From positions 1-60,932 of the forward strand of contig NCHA01000015.1 of assembly GCA_002257025.1 (NCBI GenBank): a stretch of DNA of 60,932 bases, written 5' to 3'. Positions 27,103-36,549 of the stretch are shown here, one piece after another. Position numbers and translations under genes: made by a program. The DNA comes from Sphingobacteriales bacterium 16-39-50 (GTDB lineage Bacteria; Bacteroidota; Bacteroidia; Sphingobacteriales; Sphingobacteriaceae). Within the stretch, counting starts at the first letter, position 1, and the number at the start of each line of letters is the position of its first letter. The notes below the pieces were generated by a model, which was not told the DNA's origin, did not search any database, and saw nothing but the letters and a program-made list of their open reading frames with translations.

Positions 27103-29613
27103 ATGAGTGGTAATGCTAAAAATAATTTTTTCGGAAGTAATAAGCTGATTGCCCTTTTCATTATCCTCCTGTCCATCTTTTTGCTTCAGCTCATATATAA
27201 CGGTTTTGCTTCTGAGAATTCAATACTTTCCATCAATCCGGAGAACTTCTGGTTTTTACGGTTTTTTGGAAGGCTTCATCCTTTAGCAGTTCATTTCCCG
27301 ATAGCTCTGCTCCTGCTTGCAGCAATCCTAGAACTTGGTACAATTAAAAAATTCAATTCTCCAATAAGACCTGGAATTCAGATTCTTCTGATTGCCGGCA
27401 TTATCTCTTCCCTGATCTCAGCCATTTTTGGAATCTTATTGTCAGGAAGTGCAGAATACGGAGACAATCTGATTTTGCATCAGTGGATGGGTATAAGCAC
27501 AGCTTTTTTGGGAATTTTTGTTTGGTTTCTGCATCAAAGAGTATTAGTAACAGATCAAAGCAAATATATCAAAACCTATCGCTTCACCTTGTTTGCCACT
27601 GCTTTTGGAGTCATACTTGCCGGACATTTAGGAGCTTCATTAACTCATGGCGATGATTACCTTTCAAGTACCCTACCATGGAGTGATGATTATGAGAATG
27701 TAGAAAATATCAGCTTTGATATCAATTTAAAAACTAATGATAATGATACCTTGAGCAAAGCTCAGGAAAAGGAACTTAACCTGAAAGTAAGGGCCATATT
27801 TGCACACAATTGCTATAAGTGTCACGGCGAAGAAAAAGTTAAAGGGGAGCTGAGACTCGACCGCAAGGATTTTGTTTTTAAAGGTGGTGAAAACGGTGAA
27901 GTAATCAAACCTGGAAACACCGATGAAAGTGAACTATTTAGGCGTATTAGCCTGCCTTCAGATCATGAAGATGTAATGCCTTCCAAAGGCAAAAAACTTT
28001 CAGCAAATGATGTTGCTATAATAAATTTTTGGATCAAAAAAGGTGCTCCATGGCCTGAGGGATCAGATAAGGATGAGGTCTTTAAAGTAGCTGCACTTGC
28101 ACCTAGAAATCCGGCATTACCTCCGGCTCCAAGCATTTATTCTAACCCTGTCGACCGCTGGACCAATCAATATTTTGTAAAGAATAAAATAGCCTGGCCA
28201 AAATTAGTCGATGACAGAATCTTTTTAAGAAGGTTATTTATGGATATCATCGGCTTGCTTCCCAGTCAGCAGGAAATCGATGAATTCAACAAAGATTCCA
28301 GACCTGATAAACGGGCAATATGGAGTAAAAAGCTATTGCATCGTGAAGATGATTATGCAATGCACTGGCTTACATTCTGGAATGACGCATTGAGAAACGA
28401 TTATACCGGAACCGGATATATTACCAATGGCCGTTATGCAATTACCGACTGGTTGTATCAATCAATCAAATCGAATAAGCCTTACGACCAGTTCGTCAAA
28501 GAACTTGTGAGTCCTGACGAAAATTCAAAAGGTTTTATTGAAGGTATAAAATGGCGAGGTGTTGTTAACTCAAGTCAGCGAACAGAAATGCAGGCTGCGC
28601 AAAATGTCTCGCAAGTATTTTTAGGCCTGAACCTGAAATGCGCCTCCTGCCATAATAGTTTTATCAGCGACTGGAAACTGGAAGATGCCTACGCATTTGC
28701 CAATATTTTTGCAGATACCACTCTTGAAATTAATCGTTGTGATAAACCAACAGGCAAATTCACCGATGCAAGAATGCTTTGGAAAGAACTGGGCAGCATT
28801 GATAATAAGGCAAAGGTCTCAGTTAAAAGGGCGCAGCTTGCTGCAAACATGGTCAAACCTCAAAATGGCCGTCTGTACCGTACATTGGTCAACAGAATAT
28901 GGGCACAGATTATGGGCCGGGGTTTTATTGAGCCATTGGACATGATGGATAATGAGCCCTGGAACCAGGATATGCTCGATTGGATGTCTTTCAATTTTCA
29001 ACAGAATAACTCGAATATTAAGGATCTGATTTATCTTATCACAACTTCCAAAACCTATCAGTTACCATCAGCAGGATTCATAGACCCGAATGAAATTGTT
29101 TCTCAGGAATACAAGTTTTCAGGAAGGCTGAGGAAAAGAATGTCTGCTGAACAGTTTGCAGATGCAGGATCTGCCTTATTCGGCCCCATTTTTCCCGATT
29201 CAATGGTCAGGTATAAACCAGTTATTAAAGTATTGAACGATCAGAGTATCCAATTATTCCCGCGTGCTTCACTGGTAGTCAATAACCCCTTTCTTACCGC
29301 ACTGGGCCGGCCTAACAGGGAAACAGTATCCACCAGCCGTGAATCACAGGCAAATCTCCTGCAGGCTCTTGAATTAACCAATGGCGAGCGTTTTAATTCT
29401 ATGCTCAGGAAAGGAGCTGAAAACTGGAAGCTGAAATATAAAAGCGGAGATCAGATCATTAAAGAGATATATAAACAGGCATTGGGGCGTGAAGTTCGAT
29501 CTGATGAATATAAAATTGCGATAAAAATACTGGGAGATAAACCTCAAACTGATGCCGTTCAGGATCTGTTCTGGGCAGTTATGTTGCTTCCAGAATTTCA
29601 AATTATCTATTAA
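27103..29613 (+). CDS. Membrane-anchored DUF1549/DUF1553 c-type cytochrome (PSD1 type)
   Basis: An 836-residue protein. The N-terminal ~190 residues have several membrane segments of the DUF2231 type (RLHPLAVHFPIALLLLAAILELG). A planctomycete-type cytochrome c domain has C237-Y-K-C240-H241 and KVKGELRLDRKDFVFKGGENG. DUF1549 follows (DRIFLRRLFMDIIGLLPSQQEI) with a second heme site C513-A-S-C516-H517. The last third is DUF1553 (LVNRIWAQIMGRGFIEPLD, then LIYLITTSKTYQLPS). Such proteins are typical of Planctomycetes and Verrucomicrobia and also occur in Bacteroidota, nearly always next to a DUF1501 gene, as here. Probably periplasmic electron transfer tied to sugar oxidation. Confidence 0.92.
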   Translation: MSGNAKNNFFGSNKLIALFIILLSIFLLQLIYNGFASENSILSINPENFWFLRFFGRLHPLAVHFPIALLLLAAILELGTIKKFNSPIRPGIQILLIAGIISSLISAIFGILLSGSAEYGDNLILHQWMGISTAFLGIFVWFLHQRVLVTDQSKYIKTYRFTLFATAFGVILAGHLGASLTHGDDYLSSTLPWSDDYENVENISFDINLKTNDNDTLSKAQEKELNLKVRAIFAHNCYKCHGEEKVKGELRLDRKDFVFKGGENGEVIKPGNTDESELFRRISLPSDHEDVMPSKGKKLSANDVAIINFWIKKGAPWPEGSDKDEVFKVAALAPRNPALPPAPSIYSNPVDRWTNQYFVKNKIAWPKLVDDRIFLRRLFMDIIGLLPSQQEIDEFNKDSRPDKRAIWSKKLLHREDDYAMHWLTFWNDALRNDYTGTGYITNGRYAITDWLYQSIKSNKPYDQFVKELVSPDENSKGFIEGIKWRGVVNSSQRTEMQAAQNVSQVFLGLNLKCASCHNSFISDWKLEDAYAFANIFADTTLEINRCDKPTGKFTDARMLWKELGSIDNKAKVSVKRAQLAANMVKPQNGRLYRTLVNRIWAQIMGRGFIEPLDMMDNEPWNQDMLDWMSFNFQQNNSNIKDLIYLITTSKTYQLPSAGFIDPNEIVSQEYKFSGRLRKRMSAEQFADAGSALFGPIFPDSMVRYKPVIKVLNDQSIQLFPRASLVVNNPFLTALGRPNRETVSTSRESQANLLQALELTNGERFNSMLRKGAENWKLKYKSGDQIIKEIYKQALGREVRSDEYKIAIKILGDKPQTDAVQDLFWAVMLLPEFQIIY

Positions 29614-29625
29614 TAAGTATTGAGC

Positions 29626-31047
29626 ATGAATAATCAATGGAATAGAAGGGAGTTTTTAAAGAAAAGCAGTGCGGCTACACTGGCTGCGCTCGCCGCGGGT
29701 ACTCCTCTGTCAAGTCTGTTATCTTCCTGCAGTAATAGAAGAAATGCGAAAGCCGATACAGTTATTTTACTCTGGATGGCCGGAGGCATGGCTCATACAG
29801 ACACCTTTGATCCTAAACGATATACCCCCTTCAGTAAAGGGATGAATGCAAACGATGTGCTGAGCACCTTTAAACCTGTTCCTACAATCCTCGATGGGGT
29901 TTCATTTTCAGAAGGACTTGAATCGATCGGAAAAGTGATGGATAGAGGTACCGTCATCCGATCGTATGTAGCAGGCGATATGGGTCATATTTTACATTCC
30001 CGGCACCAGTATCACTGGCATACCTGTTATAAACCACCTCAATCAGTATCTGCTCCCCACATTGGTTCATGGATTGCAAAGGAACTTGGAACAGTTAATC
30101 CGGTTATCCCGGCCTTCATAGATATTGGCCAACGCTTTACCTTAGGCGAAGGTGAAGAATTAAAAGCTTTCCATACTGCCGGATTTCTTGGAAGTGAATA
30201 CGGTCCATTCCTTATCCCTGACCCATCAGCAGGACTTGAGAGTGTAAGACCTCCGGTAGGAATGTCTTCCTCAAGGTTTGAAACCAGAAATCAGCTTTAT
30301 AATGACCTGATTAGCAAAGGTGCAATGGGTGAATTTGGAAGTGATTATCAAAAGGAGTCATTACGAAGATCAATGGAACAGGCCTATATGCTTTTAAAAT
30401 CTCCTGAAGCTGCTGCTTTTGATCTGAGTAAAGAACCTAAAGAAAGTTATGATATCTATAATACCGGGAAGTTTGGTTTAGGCTGTCTGATGGCTCGCCG
30501 TCTGACAGAACAGGGCGCCCGTTTCATCAGCGTAACAACTGAATACGAGCCCTTCAAAAGCTGGGATACGCATGATAATGGACATACCCGCCTCGTTGAT
30601 ATGAAGAAACAAATCGATGGCCCGGTAGCACAATTAGTAAAGGACCTTGAAAAGTCAGGTCATCTGGATCGCACATTAATCATTTTAGCGAGTGAATTCA
30701 GCAGGGATATGATGGTTGAGGGCCGGCCTGATCTAAAGGTGCAGGAGCAGGTTGAACAACCTGATATCATTCATGATATCAAAAACTATGGCATGCACAG
30801 GCACTTTACCGATGGATGTTCGATTTTAATGTTTGGAGGCGGCATAAAAAAAGGCAATGTGTATGGTAAAACTTCCGATGAGCGTCCCTGCAAAACCGTT
30901 GAAAAACCAATCCGGATTGAAGAGATTCACCAAACGATCTATCATGCTCTCGGTATTGCTGAAGATACCAGCTATATCGTGGAGAAAAGGCCTTTCTATA
31001 CAACCCCAGATGGTTTAGGTAAGGCGGAGTTAGAACTTTTTGCTTAA
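29626..31047 (+). CDS. DUF1501 protein with twin-arginine signal
   Basis: About 473 residues of the DUF1501 family, related to sulfatase/alkaline-phosphatase-like folds. The N-terminus is a twin-arginine signal (NRREFLKKSSAATLAALAAG), which implies export of a folded protein. Family patterns include VILLWMAGGMAHTDTFDPK, RSYVAGDMGHILHSRHQYH and WDTHDNGHTRLVDMKKQIDGPVAQL. SEFSRDMMVEGRPD follows near the metal site. The ATG at 29626 is preferred over a TTG six bases earlier. It lies 12 bp after the PSD1-type gene, the standard DUF1549-DUF1501 pair. Substrate and reaction are not established for the family. Confidence 0.92.
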   Translation: MNNQWNRREFLKKSSAATLAALAAGTPLSSLLSSCSNRRNAKADTVILLWMAGGMAHTDTFDPKRYTPFSKGMNANDVLSTFKPVPTILDGVSFSEGLESIGKVMDRGTVIRSYVAGDMGHILHSRHQYHWHTCYKPPQSVSAPHIGSWIAKELGTVNPVIPAFIDIGQRFTLGEGEELKAFHTAGFLGSEYGPFLIPDPSAGLESVRPPVGMSSSRFETRNQLYNDLISKGAMGEFGSDYQKESLRRSMEQAYMLLKSPEAAAFDLSKEPKESYDIYNTGKFGLGCLMARRLTEQGARFISVTTEYEPFKSWDTHDNGHTRLVDMKKQIDGPVAQLVKDLEKSGHLDRTLIILASEFSRDMMVEGRPDLKVQEQVEQPDIIHDIKNYGMHRHFTDGCSILMFGGGIKKGNVYGKTSDERPCKTVEKPIRIEEIHQTIYHALGIAEDTSYIVEKRPFYTTPDGLGKAELELFA

Positions 31048-31062
31048 TTTAAGATCAGGAGG

Positions 31063-31293
31063 TTCCCGCCTACGCGGGAATGACAAATCAGGTGTAAGGG
31101 ATGGGAGATTCCAGCCTTCGCTGGAATCGCAAATTTGATTTTTCTGCTAATTAATATGAATGTATGGTACAGCTTAACTATTAAAAGAAAAAACTGCAAT
31201 TTGTGGCAGGCTATATTGCCATTCCGATTCCGGCCTGCGAGCCGGAATCTCCTAATTTCAAAATTGACTTGTCATCGTGGCGAAAGCCACGAT
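31063..31293. repeat. Cluster of four different intergenic palindromes
   Basis: The 480-bp spacer 31048-31530 has no gene but holds four hairpins: TTCCCGCC-TACGCGGGAA (31063-31080), GATTCCAGC...GCTGGAATC (31107-31128), GATTCCGGC...GCCGGAATC (31226-31249) and ATCGTGGC...GCCACGAT (31274-31293). Similar GGAATGACA-linked palindromes are widespread intergenic repeats in bacteria. They may end the DUF1501 transcript. Confidence 0.85.
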
Positions 31294-31530
31294 CCCGTTT
31301 CTTAGATACTAATCATAATAACATCAATCGCCGCGGCACCATTTTCTAAATACTGCCTGACATTATTTCAAAAGCCAACCCCCCCATTTCAAATCCCAGC
31401 CATGACAGCTCAGGACAGCCCTTAATAATTTAATTTTTAATTTGTGTTGGGTATCAGGCAAAGATTTTCTTTTCCTGAATAATTATATATTTAATGATAC
31501 AAACCAATAATTACGAATAATTTCTTTTTG

Positions 31531-32685
31531 ATGGCTTCCACAGGATTTTTATATTATTCAAAATTTTTTGTTGGCTTGTGTATTCTGCCACTATTGTCAT
31601 TCCAGACAGGTTCAGAGCTCAAATTCAGAAAACAATTGATTGCCTCAGAAAGTGCCGAGTCGGTAGGTGTTTTTGATGTGAATGGAGACCAAAATCCCGA
31701 TATCATTTCCGGAAGTTACTGGTATGAGGGGCCGGCATTTCTGAATCGTCATTTCATCGGTCAGGTAGAAAGGGTAAGTGAATATTATGATGATTTTGCA
31801 ACAATCCCAATGGATGTTGATGGTGATGATAAAATAGATTTTATCACGGGTGGATGGTTTAGTAAAACCCTTCGCTGGCGTAAAAATCCGGGCAATGAAA
31901 AAGAGTGGGCATTATTAGACATCGCCCAAACCGGTAATATAGAGACCATACGGGCCTGGGATATCAATGGAGATGGTTTCGATGAAATAGTTCCCAATAC
32001 TCCGGGTAATCCGCTGATCTATTACACTCTGAAAAGGGATAAAAACAATAAAGCACTTGGGGAATTCACAAAAACACAGGTTATCGAAAAGCATGGTCAT
32101 GGTTTGGGATTTGGGGATATTAATGGAGATGGCAGAGGTGATTTTATAGTTTCGGAAGGATGGATCGAAGCTCCGGATGGAAAAAACAATAAAGCTTGGA
32201 AGCTGCATTCTGATTTTGACCTGAAAGATGCCAGCATTCCTGTTATAGTTACAGATATCAACAAGGATGGTTTAAATGACCTTATAGCTGGTCAAGGTCA
32301 TTCCTACGGTCTTTATTGGTACGAACAGAAAAGAGAAGAAAAATCAGTTAAATTTATAAAACATCCAATAGATCCTTTTCATTCCCAATTTCATACTATG
32401 GAATGGGAGGATATTGACAAGGACGGACAAATGGAACTGATTACCGGCAAACGTTATAGGGCACATAATGGTAAAGACCCAGGAGGAAATGAATCGCCGG
32501 GACTCTATTATTTCAAATGGAATGGCGAATCATTTACAAAACACGTAATCAGTTACGGTCCTTTTGGTGAAGGTAAGGGTACTGGAATATTCTTTAGCAT
32601 TGCAGATCTGCATAAAACCGGCAGACAAGATATAGTAGTTGCAGGTAAAGATGGGCTATATGTATTTTTTAATGAGAAACCCTGA
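31531..32685 (+). CDS. Secreted FG-GAP/VCBS repeat beta-propeller protein
   Basis: About 384 residues with an N-terminal signal (YSKFFVGLCILPLLSFQ). At least six calcium-type repeats of the pattern DxNxDGxxD are seen: DVNGDQNPDIISG, DVDGDDKIDFITGG, DINGDGFDEIV, DINGDGRGDFIVSEGW, DINKDGLNDLIAG, DIDKDGQMELITG. The spacing fits a seven-bladed propeller like those of integrin alpha chains and of proteins found with PVC-type oxidation clusters. It likely binds or docks sugar-oxidising partners in the periplasm or at the surface. The ATG at 31531 follows an in-frame TTG; the ATG is preferred. First gene of the eleven-gene run to 47169. Confidence 0.85.
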   Translation: MASTGFLYYSKFFVGLCILPLLSFQTGSELKFRKQLIASESAESVGVFDVNGDQNPDIISGSYWYEGPAFLNRHFIGQVERVSEYYDDFATIPMDVDGDDKIDFITGGWFSKTLRWRKNPGNEKEWALLDIAQTGNIETIRAWDINGDGFDEIVPNTPGNPLIYYTLKRDKNNKALGEFTKTQVIEKHGHGLGFGDINGDGRGDFIVSEGWIEAPDGKNNKAWKLHSDFDLKDASIPVIVTDINKDGLNDLIAGQGHSYGLYWYEQKREEKSVKFIKHPIDPFHSQFHTMEWEDIDKDGQMELITGKRYRAHNGKDPGGNESPGLYYFKWNGESFTKHVISYGPFGEGKGTGIFFSIADLHKTGRQDIVVAGKDGLYVFFNEKP

Positions 32686-32755
32686 TTAAAAATCATCCCA
32701 TCCCAAAAATCAAGTTTATATTTAAAATACTTTAAAAATAGCAGTACATAAAATT

Positions 32756-35464
32756 ATGAAACGTAACACGTACTTAAAACTGGCAGGGTTACTGTCCATC
32801 GTCTTTTTTTTAGCAATCTCTTTTATTGACAACGTAGAGGAAACTAAAAAAAACAGAGTCAGAGAGCTGGATCCGAAAGTTGAGAAGCTTAAGTTATTAC
32901 CCAATTTCAAGGCAGAGCATTTATACAGTCCTTCTGAAAGCAAAAATGGTTCATGGGTTGCGATGACTTTCGATCATAAGGGCCGAATGATTGCCTGTGA
33001 TCAGTACGGCTATTTATATCGTTTAACTATTCCGCCAATTGGCACAGACGCGGTTAAATCAAAAGTAATTGTTGAAAAACTGGAGATCAAAATTGCTGGT
33101 GACACTTCAAAAGAAAAGATAAAAATGGGCTATGCACAGGGCTTACTTTATGCATTCAATAGCCTGTACGTAATGGTTAACCATAAAAGTGATACCTCCA
33201 TGGCTAAGAGCAGTGGTCTATACCGGCTTAAAGACACCGATAACGATGATCAGTATGATCAGATAAGCCTGCTAAAGGATCTGGTTACTCCTGGAGGTGA
33301 ACATGGACCTCATAGCATGGTTATTTCTCCCGATAAAAAATCAATACATCTTATAGCCGGAAATCATGTAGATGTTCCAAAAATGGAGGCCTATCGCTTA
33401 CCTGAAACCTGGAAAGAGGATAATTTATTCCCATTGATAAAAGATCCGAACGGACATGCAAATGATCGTGATGCACCGGGAGGTTTTGTTGTCAAAATTA
33501 ATCCTGAGGGTACAAACTGGGAACTAATCAGCGCAGGTTACCGAAATGCATTTGACCTTGCCTTTAATGAAGTTGGGGATATGTTTGTTTATGATGCTGA
33601 TATGGAATGGGATTTTGGTATGCCCTGGTACAGGCCTACCCGCATCAGTCATTCTACCAGTGGCAGCGAATTTGGATGGCGCACAGGGAATAGTAAATGG
33701 TCTCCTGCTTATCCCGATAATTTGCCGGCAATATTGAATATCGGTCAAGGCTCCCCTACAAGTCTGTTCAGTGGAAATAATGCCCGGTTCCCTGAAAAAT
33801 ACCGCCGGGGTCTGTTTGCTTTCGACTGGAGTTTTGGAATTATTTACGCTGTTCAATTAACGCCCAGTGGATCATCCTACAAAGCAACAGCCGAAGAATT
33901 TATTTCAGGTGCACCCTTGCCATTAACAGACGGTATAATAGGGCCTGATGGCGCGATGTATTTTTTAACAGGTGGTCGTAAACTTGACTCGGATCTATAC
34001 AGGGTTTATTACGGCGAAAACACTTTACCCAATGCTCCACTGATCACAAAAACCTCAGCTGATATACTTCAGGCGCGTAATTTAAGACGTCAATTGGAAA
34101 CATTTCATGCCGGACCTAATCCAAAGGCTATTACTCTGGCATGGCCTAACCTCAAAAATAAGGATCGTTATATCCGGTATGCTGCCCGTATCGCAATGGA
34201 GCATCAGCCGCTTTACCTGTGGCAGGAAAAAGCATTCACAGAGAAAGACCCTCAGATACTTACTCAAGCCATGATTGCTATGGCCAGAACAGGTAACAGA
34301 GGTTTACAGGTCAGGATGATCAATGCATTGATGAACATCAAGTACAATCTATTACCTGAATCTCAGCAAATAGATGTTTTAAGAGCCTATGAATTGATCA
34401 TTTCGAGAATGGGTAAACCCAATGATGTTGAAAAAATTGAATTAAGCACTTATCTGAATCAGTTCTATCCTGCAAAAAGCAATGAGTTGAATCGCTCATT
34501 CAGCAAGATTCTTGTTGCTCTGGATGACCCATTGGTAGTTCAAAAAACACTGGCTTTACTCGATGGGGTTGTCCAGGATGTGGATGACCAGAAAACATTC
34601 ATGCAGTCATCAGACCTGATTCTGCGTAACCCTCAATACGGACTGGATATTGCAGGTATGCTGGCTAAAACCCCTCCTGCTCAGCAAATCTATTATGTAA
34701 CGGCTTTAAGTGAAGCAAAAAATGGCTGGACAACAGAATTAAGGGAAAAATATTTCAAATGGTATTATACCGCATTTGGATATAAGGGTGGTAATAGCTT
34801 TATCGGTTTTATCGATAAGGCCCGCAAAATGGCTTTAGCTAATCTGCCACAAGATCAAGTCGAGCATTATAATAAGATTTCGGGAAATGATTTACTGACT
34901 AATAATGGCATGAAACTGGCCAGTGTGGGCAGTCCTAAAGGTCCGGGCAGAACCTGGAAATTAGATGAAGCTCTGGAAGTTGTTCAGAAAGATTCAACAG
35001 ACAGAAACTTTGAGCAAGGTGAAATGTTGTTTAGCGCAACCCGCTGTATTTCATGCCACAGCATGAAAGGTGAAGGAGGTGCAGTTGGTCCGGCATTAAG
35101 TCAACTGGGAACACGCTTCTCGGCCCGTGATATTCTGGAGTCTATTCTTGAGCCTAATAAAGTGATATCTGATCAGTATGCTTATACTTCCTTTTACCTA
35201 AAGAACGGTGGTTCGGTAACCGGGAGACTGAAAAATGAAGATTCTGAAAAGTATTATATTTCTCAAAATCCTTTTGCCCCACAAACATTGCGTGAGGTAA
35301 TCAAGAGCGATGTGGTAAGAACCAGAATTTCTGATGTATCATCAATGTATCCGGGTATGGTCAATGGCTTAAATAAAGAAGAATTAAAAGACCTGATGGC
35401 TTACCTTATTTCAGGATCGAATAAAAATCATCAGATCTATAAGCCGAAATTATTAAAGAAATAA
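32756..35464 (+). CDS. PVC-type heme-binding beta-propeller cytochrome c
   Basis: A 902-residue periplasmic protein anchored by one N-terminal hydrophobic segment (LAGLLSIVFFLAISFID). Residues ~45-430 form a glucose/sorbosone-dehydrogenase-like propeller with AGYRNAFDLAFN, GDMFVYDADMEWDFGMPWYRPTRI and GWRTGNSKWSPAYPD. A helical repeat region follows. The C-terminal heme domain has C764-I-S-C767-H768 followed by GEGGAVGPALSQLG, and RDILESILEPNKVIS, the planctomycete-type heme-binding domain. It probably passes electrons from sugar oxidation to the respiratory chain. It shares this architecture with the 1059-residue protein at 42946, but lacks that protein's SGNH domain. Confidence 0.92.
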   Translation: MKRNTYLKLAGLLSIVFFLAISFIDNVEETKKNRVRELDPKVEKLKLLPNFKAEHLYSPSESKNGSWVAMTFDHKGRMIACDQYGYLYRLTIPPIGTDAVKSKVIVEKLEIKIAGDTSKEKIKMGYAQGLLYAFNSLYVMVNHKSDTSMAKSSGLYRLKDTDNDDQYDQISLLKDLVTPGGEHGPHSMVISPDKKSIHLIAGNHVDVPKMEAYRLPETWKEDNLFPLIKDPNGHANDRDAPGGFVVKINPEGTNWELISAGYRNAFDLAFNEVGDMFVYDADMEWDFGMPWYRPTRISHSTSGSEFGWRTGNSKWSPAYPDNLPAILNIGQGSPTSLFSGNNARFPEKYRRGLFAFDWSFGIIYAVQLTPSGSSYKATAEEFISGAPLPLTDGIIGPDGAMYFLTGGRKLDSDLYRVYYGENTLPNAPLITKTSADILQARNLRRQLETFHAGPNPKAITLAWPNLKNKDRYIRYAARIAMEHQPLYLWQEKAFTEKDPQILTQAMIAMARTGNRGLQVRMINALMNIKYNLLPESQQIDVLRAYELIISRMGKPNDVEKIELSTYLNQFYPAKSNELNRSFSKILVALDDPLVVQKTLALLDGVVQDVDDQKTFMQSSDLILRNPQYGLDIAGMLAKTPPAQQIYYVTALSEAKNGWTTELREKYFKWYYTAFGYKGGNSFIGFIDKARKMALANLPQDQVEHYNKISGNDLLTNNGMKLASVGSPKGPGRTWKLDEALEVVQKDSTDRNFEQGEMLFSATRCISCHSMKGEGGAVGPALSQLGTRFSARDILESILEPNKVISDQYAYTSFYLKNGGSVTGRLKNEDSEKYYISQNPFAPQTLREVIKSDVVRTRISDVSSMYPGMVNGLNKEELKDLMAYLISGSNKNHQIYKPKLLKK

Positions 35465-35472
35465 AAGCATAT

Positions 35473-35478
35473 AAGGAG
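35473..35478 (+). promoter_or_regulatory. Shine-Dalgarno site supporting a TTG start
   Basis: AAGGAG lies 9 nt before the TTG at 35488. Strong Shine-Dalgarno sites are rare in Bacteroidota, so this one argues that TTG is the true start of the DUF4432 gene. Confidence 0.6.
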
Positions 35479-35487
35479 ATTAAAATC

Positions 35488-36516
35488 TTGGACCAACAGA
35501 CCTGGCATAATAAAATATCAAATACCCAACAATTGGGCAGTATTGAAACCTCTGTTCTTGATAATGGAGCCGGGCGTGGGACACGAATTGCCTGGATCAA
35601 TACTGGATCGGGCCTGCGATTTAAAGTAATCATCGACCGCGCTATGGATATAGCTGATGCATTCTACAATGAGCATAGCCTGGCCTGGCTGAGCCACTCG
35701 GGAGTCAGCGCTGCGGAGGCTTTGTCTGATAAAGGTATCGAATGGCTCAGAACTTTTGGCGGAGGCTTGGTGGTTACCTGCGGACTCAGCCATGTTGGCG
35801 GCCCTGAAAAGGACGAATTTGGTGAGCGCGGTATCCACGGACAAATAAGCAATATCCCGGCAGAAATTGTGTCAATAATTCAACCTGATCCCTTATCAGG
35901 GAAAATGGAAATGAGTATCACCGGCATAATCAGGGAATCACAGGCATTGGGAAACAGACTGGAATTAAGACGCACAATTTCTGCCACTTTGGGGAAATCC
36001 ACAATCCGGATTCATGATGAAGTGATTAACAGGGGGAATACAGATGCCCCACACATGCTTCTTTACCATTGCAATCTGGGATGGCCCTTAATTGATGAAG
36101 GCAGCAAAATAGTATGGAATGGTTCATGGAAATCACGCGATGGGAATCCGGATAAACTGTTCACAGAAGGGAATGATTTTCACACCTGCCCTGCTCCCCT
36201 GGATGATCATCAGGGCTCCGGAGAAGAAGCCGCATTTATAGATATTGAAGCTGATGAGGGAGGCTTCTGCAATTGTGGAATTGATAACCAAAAAATCGGA
36301 ATTTTTCTCAACTTAAAGTTTAGAAAAAAAGAATTACCCTGCTTAACAAACTGGCTGCATTATGGTAAAGGGGAATATGTTGTCGGGCTCGAACCCGGTA
36401 CAAATCCACCTATCGGGCAAAGCCGGGCAAGGCGGCAAAATGAATTAATCCTGCTTGCTCCCGGAGAAAGCAGAAAGTATGAATTAGAAATACAAGTTTT
36501 AAATAAAAAGGCTTAA
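35488..36516 (+). CDS. DUF4432 family aldose-epimerase-like protein
   Basis: A 342-residue cytoplasmic protein of DUF4432, a family with the galactose-mutarotase beta-sandwich fold. Patterns include RFKVIIDRAMDIADAFYN, GGGLVVTCGLSHVGG with the family His, HMLLYHCNLGWPLIDEGS and VVGLEPGTNPPIGQSRAR. The enzyme probably flips or positions a sugar or sugar acid; no activity is firmly assigned. Translation seems to start at TTG 35488, 23 bp after the heme protein gene, behind a clear AAGGAG. It sits at the head of the cytoplasmic enzyme block (35488-39979). Confidence 0.85.
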   Translation: MDQQTWHNKISNTQQLGSIETSVLDNGAGRGTRIAWINTGSGLRFKVIIDRAMDIADAFYNEHSLAWLSHSGVSAAEALSDKGIEWLRTFGGGLVVTCGLSHVGGPEKDEFGERGIHGQISNIPAEIVSIIQPDPLSGKMEMSITGIIRESQALGNRLELRRTISATLGKSTIRIHDEVINRGNTDAPHMLLYHCNLGWPLIDEGSKIVWNGSWKSRDGNPDKLFTEGNDFHTCPAPLDDHQGSGEEAAFIDIEADEGGFCNCGIDNQKIGIFLNLKFRKKELPCLTNWLHYGKGEYVVGLEPGTNPPIGQSRARRQNELILLAPGESRKYELEIQVLNKKA

Positions 36517-36549
36517 ACATTTAAGCCTGCATAACATTTTAATAAGAAT

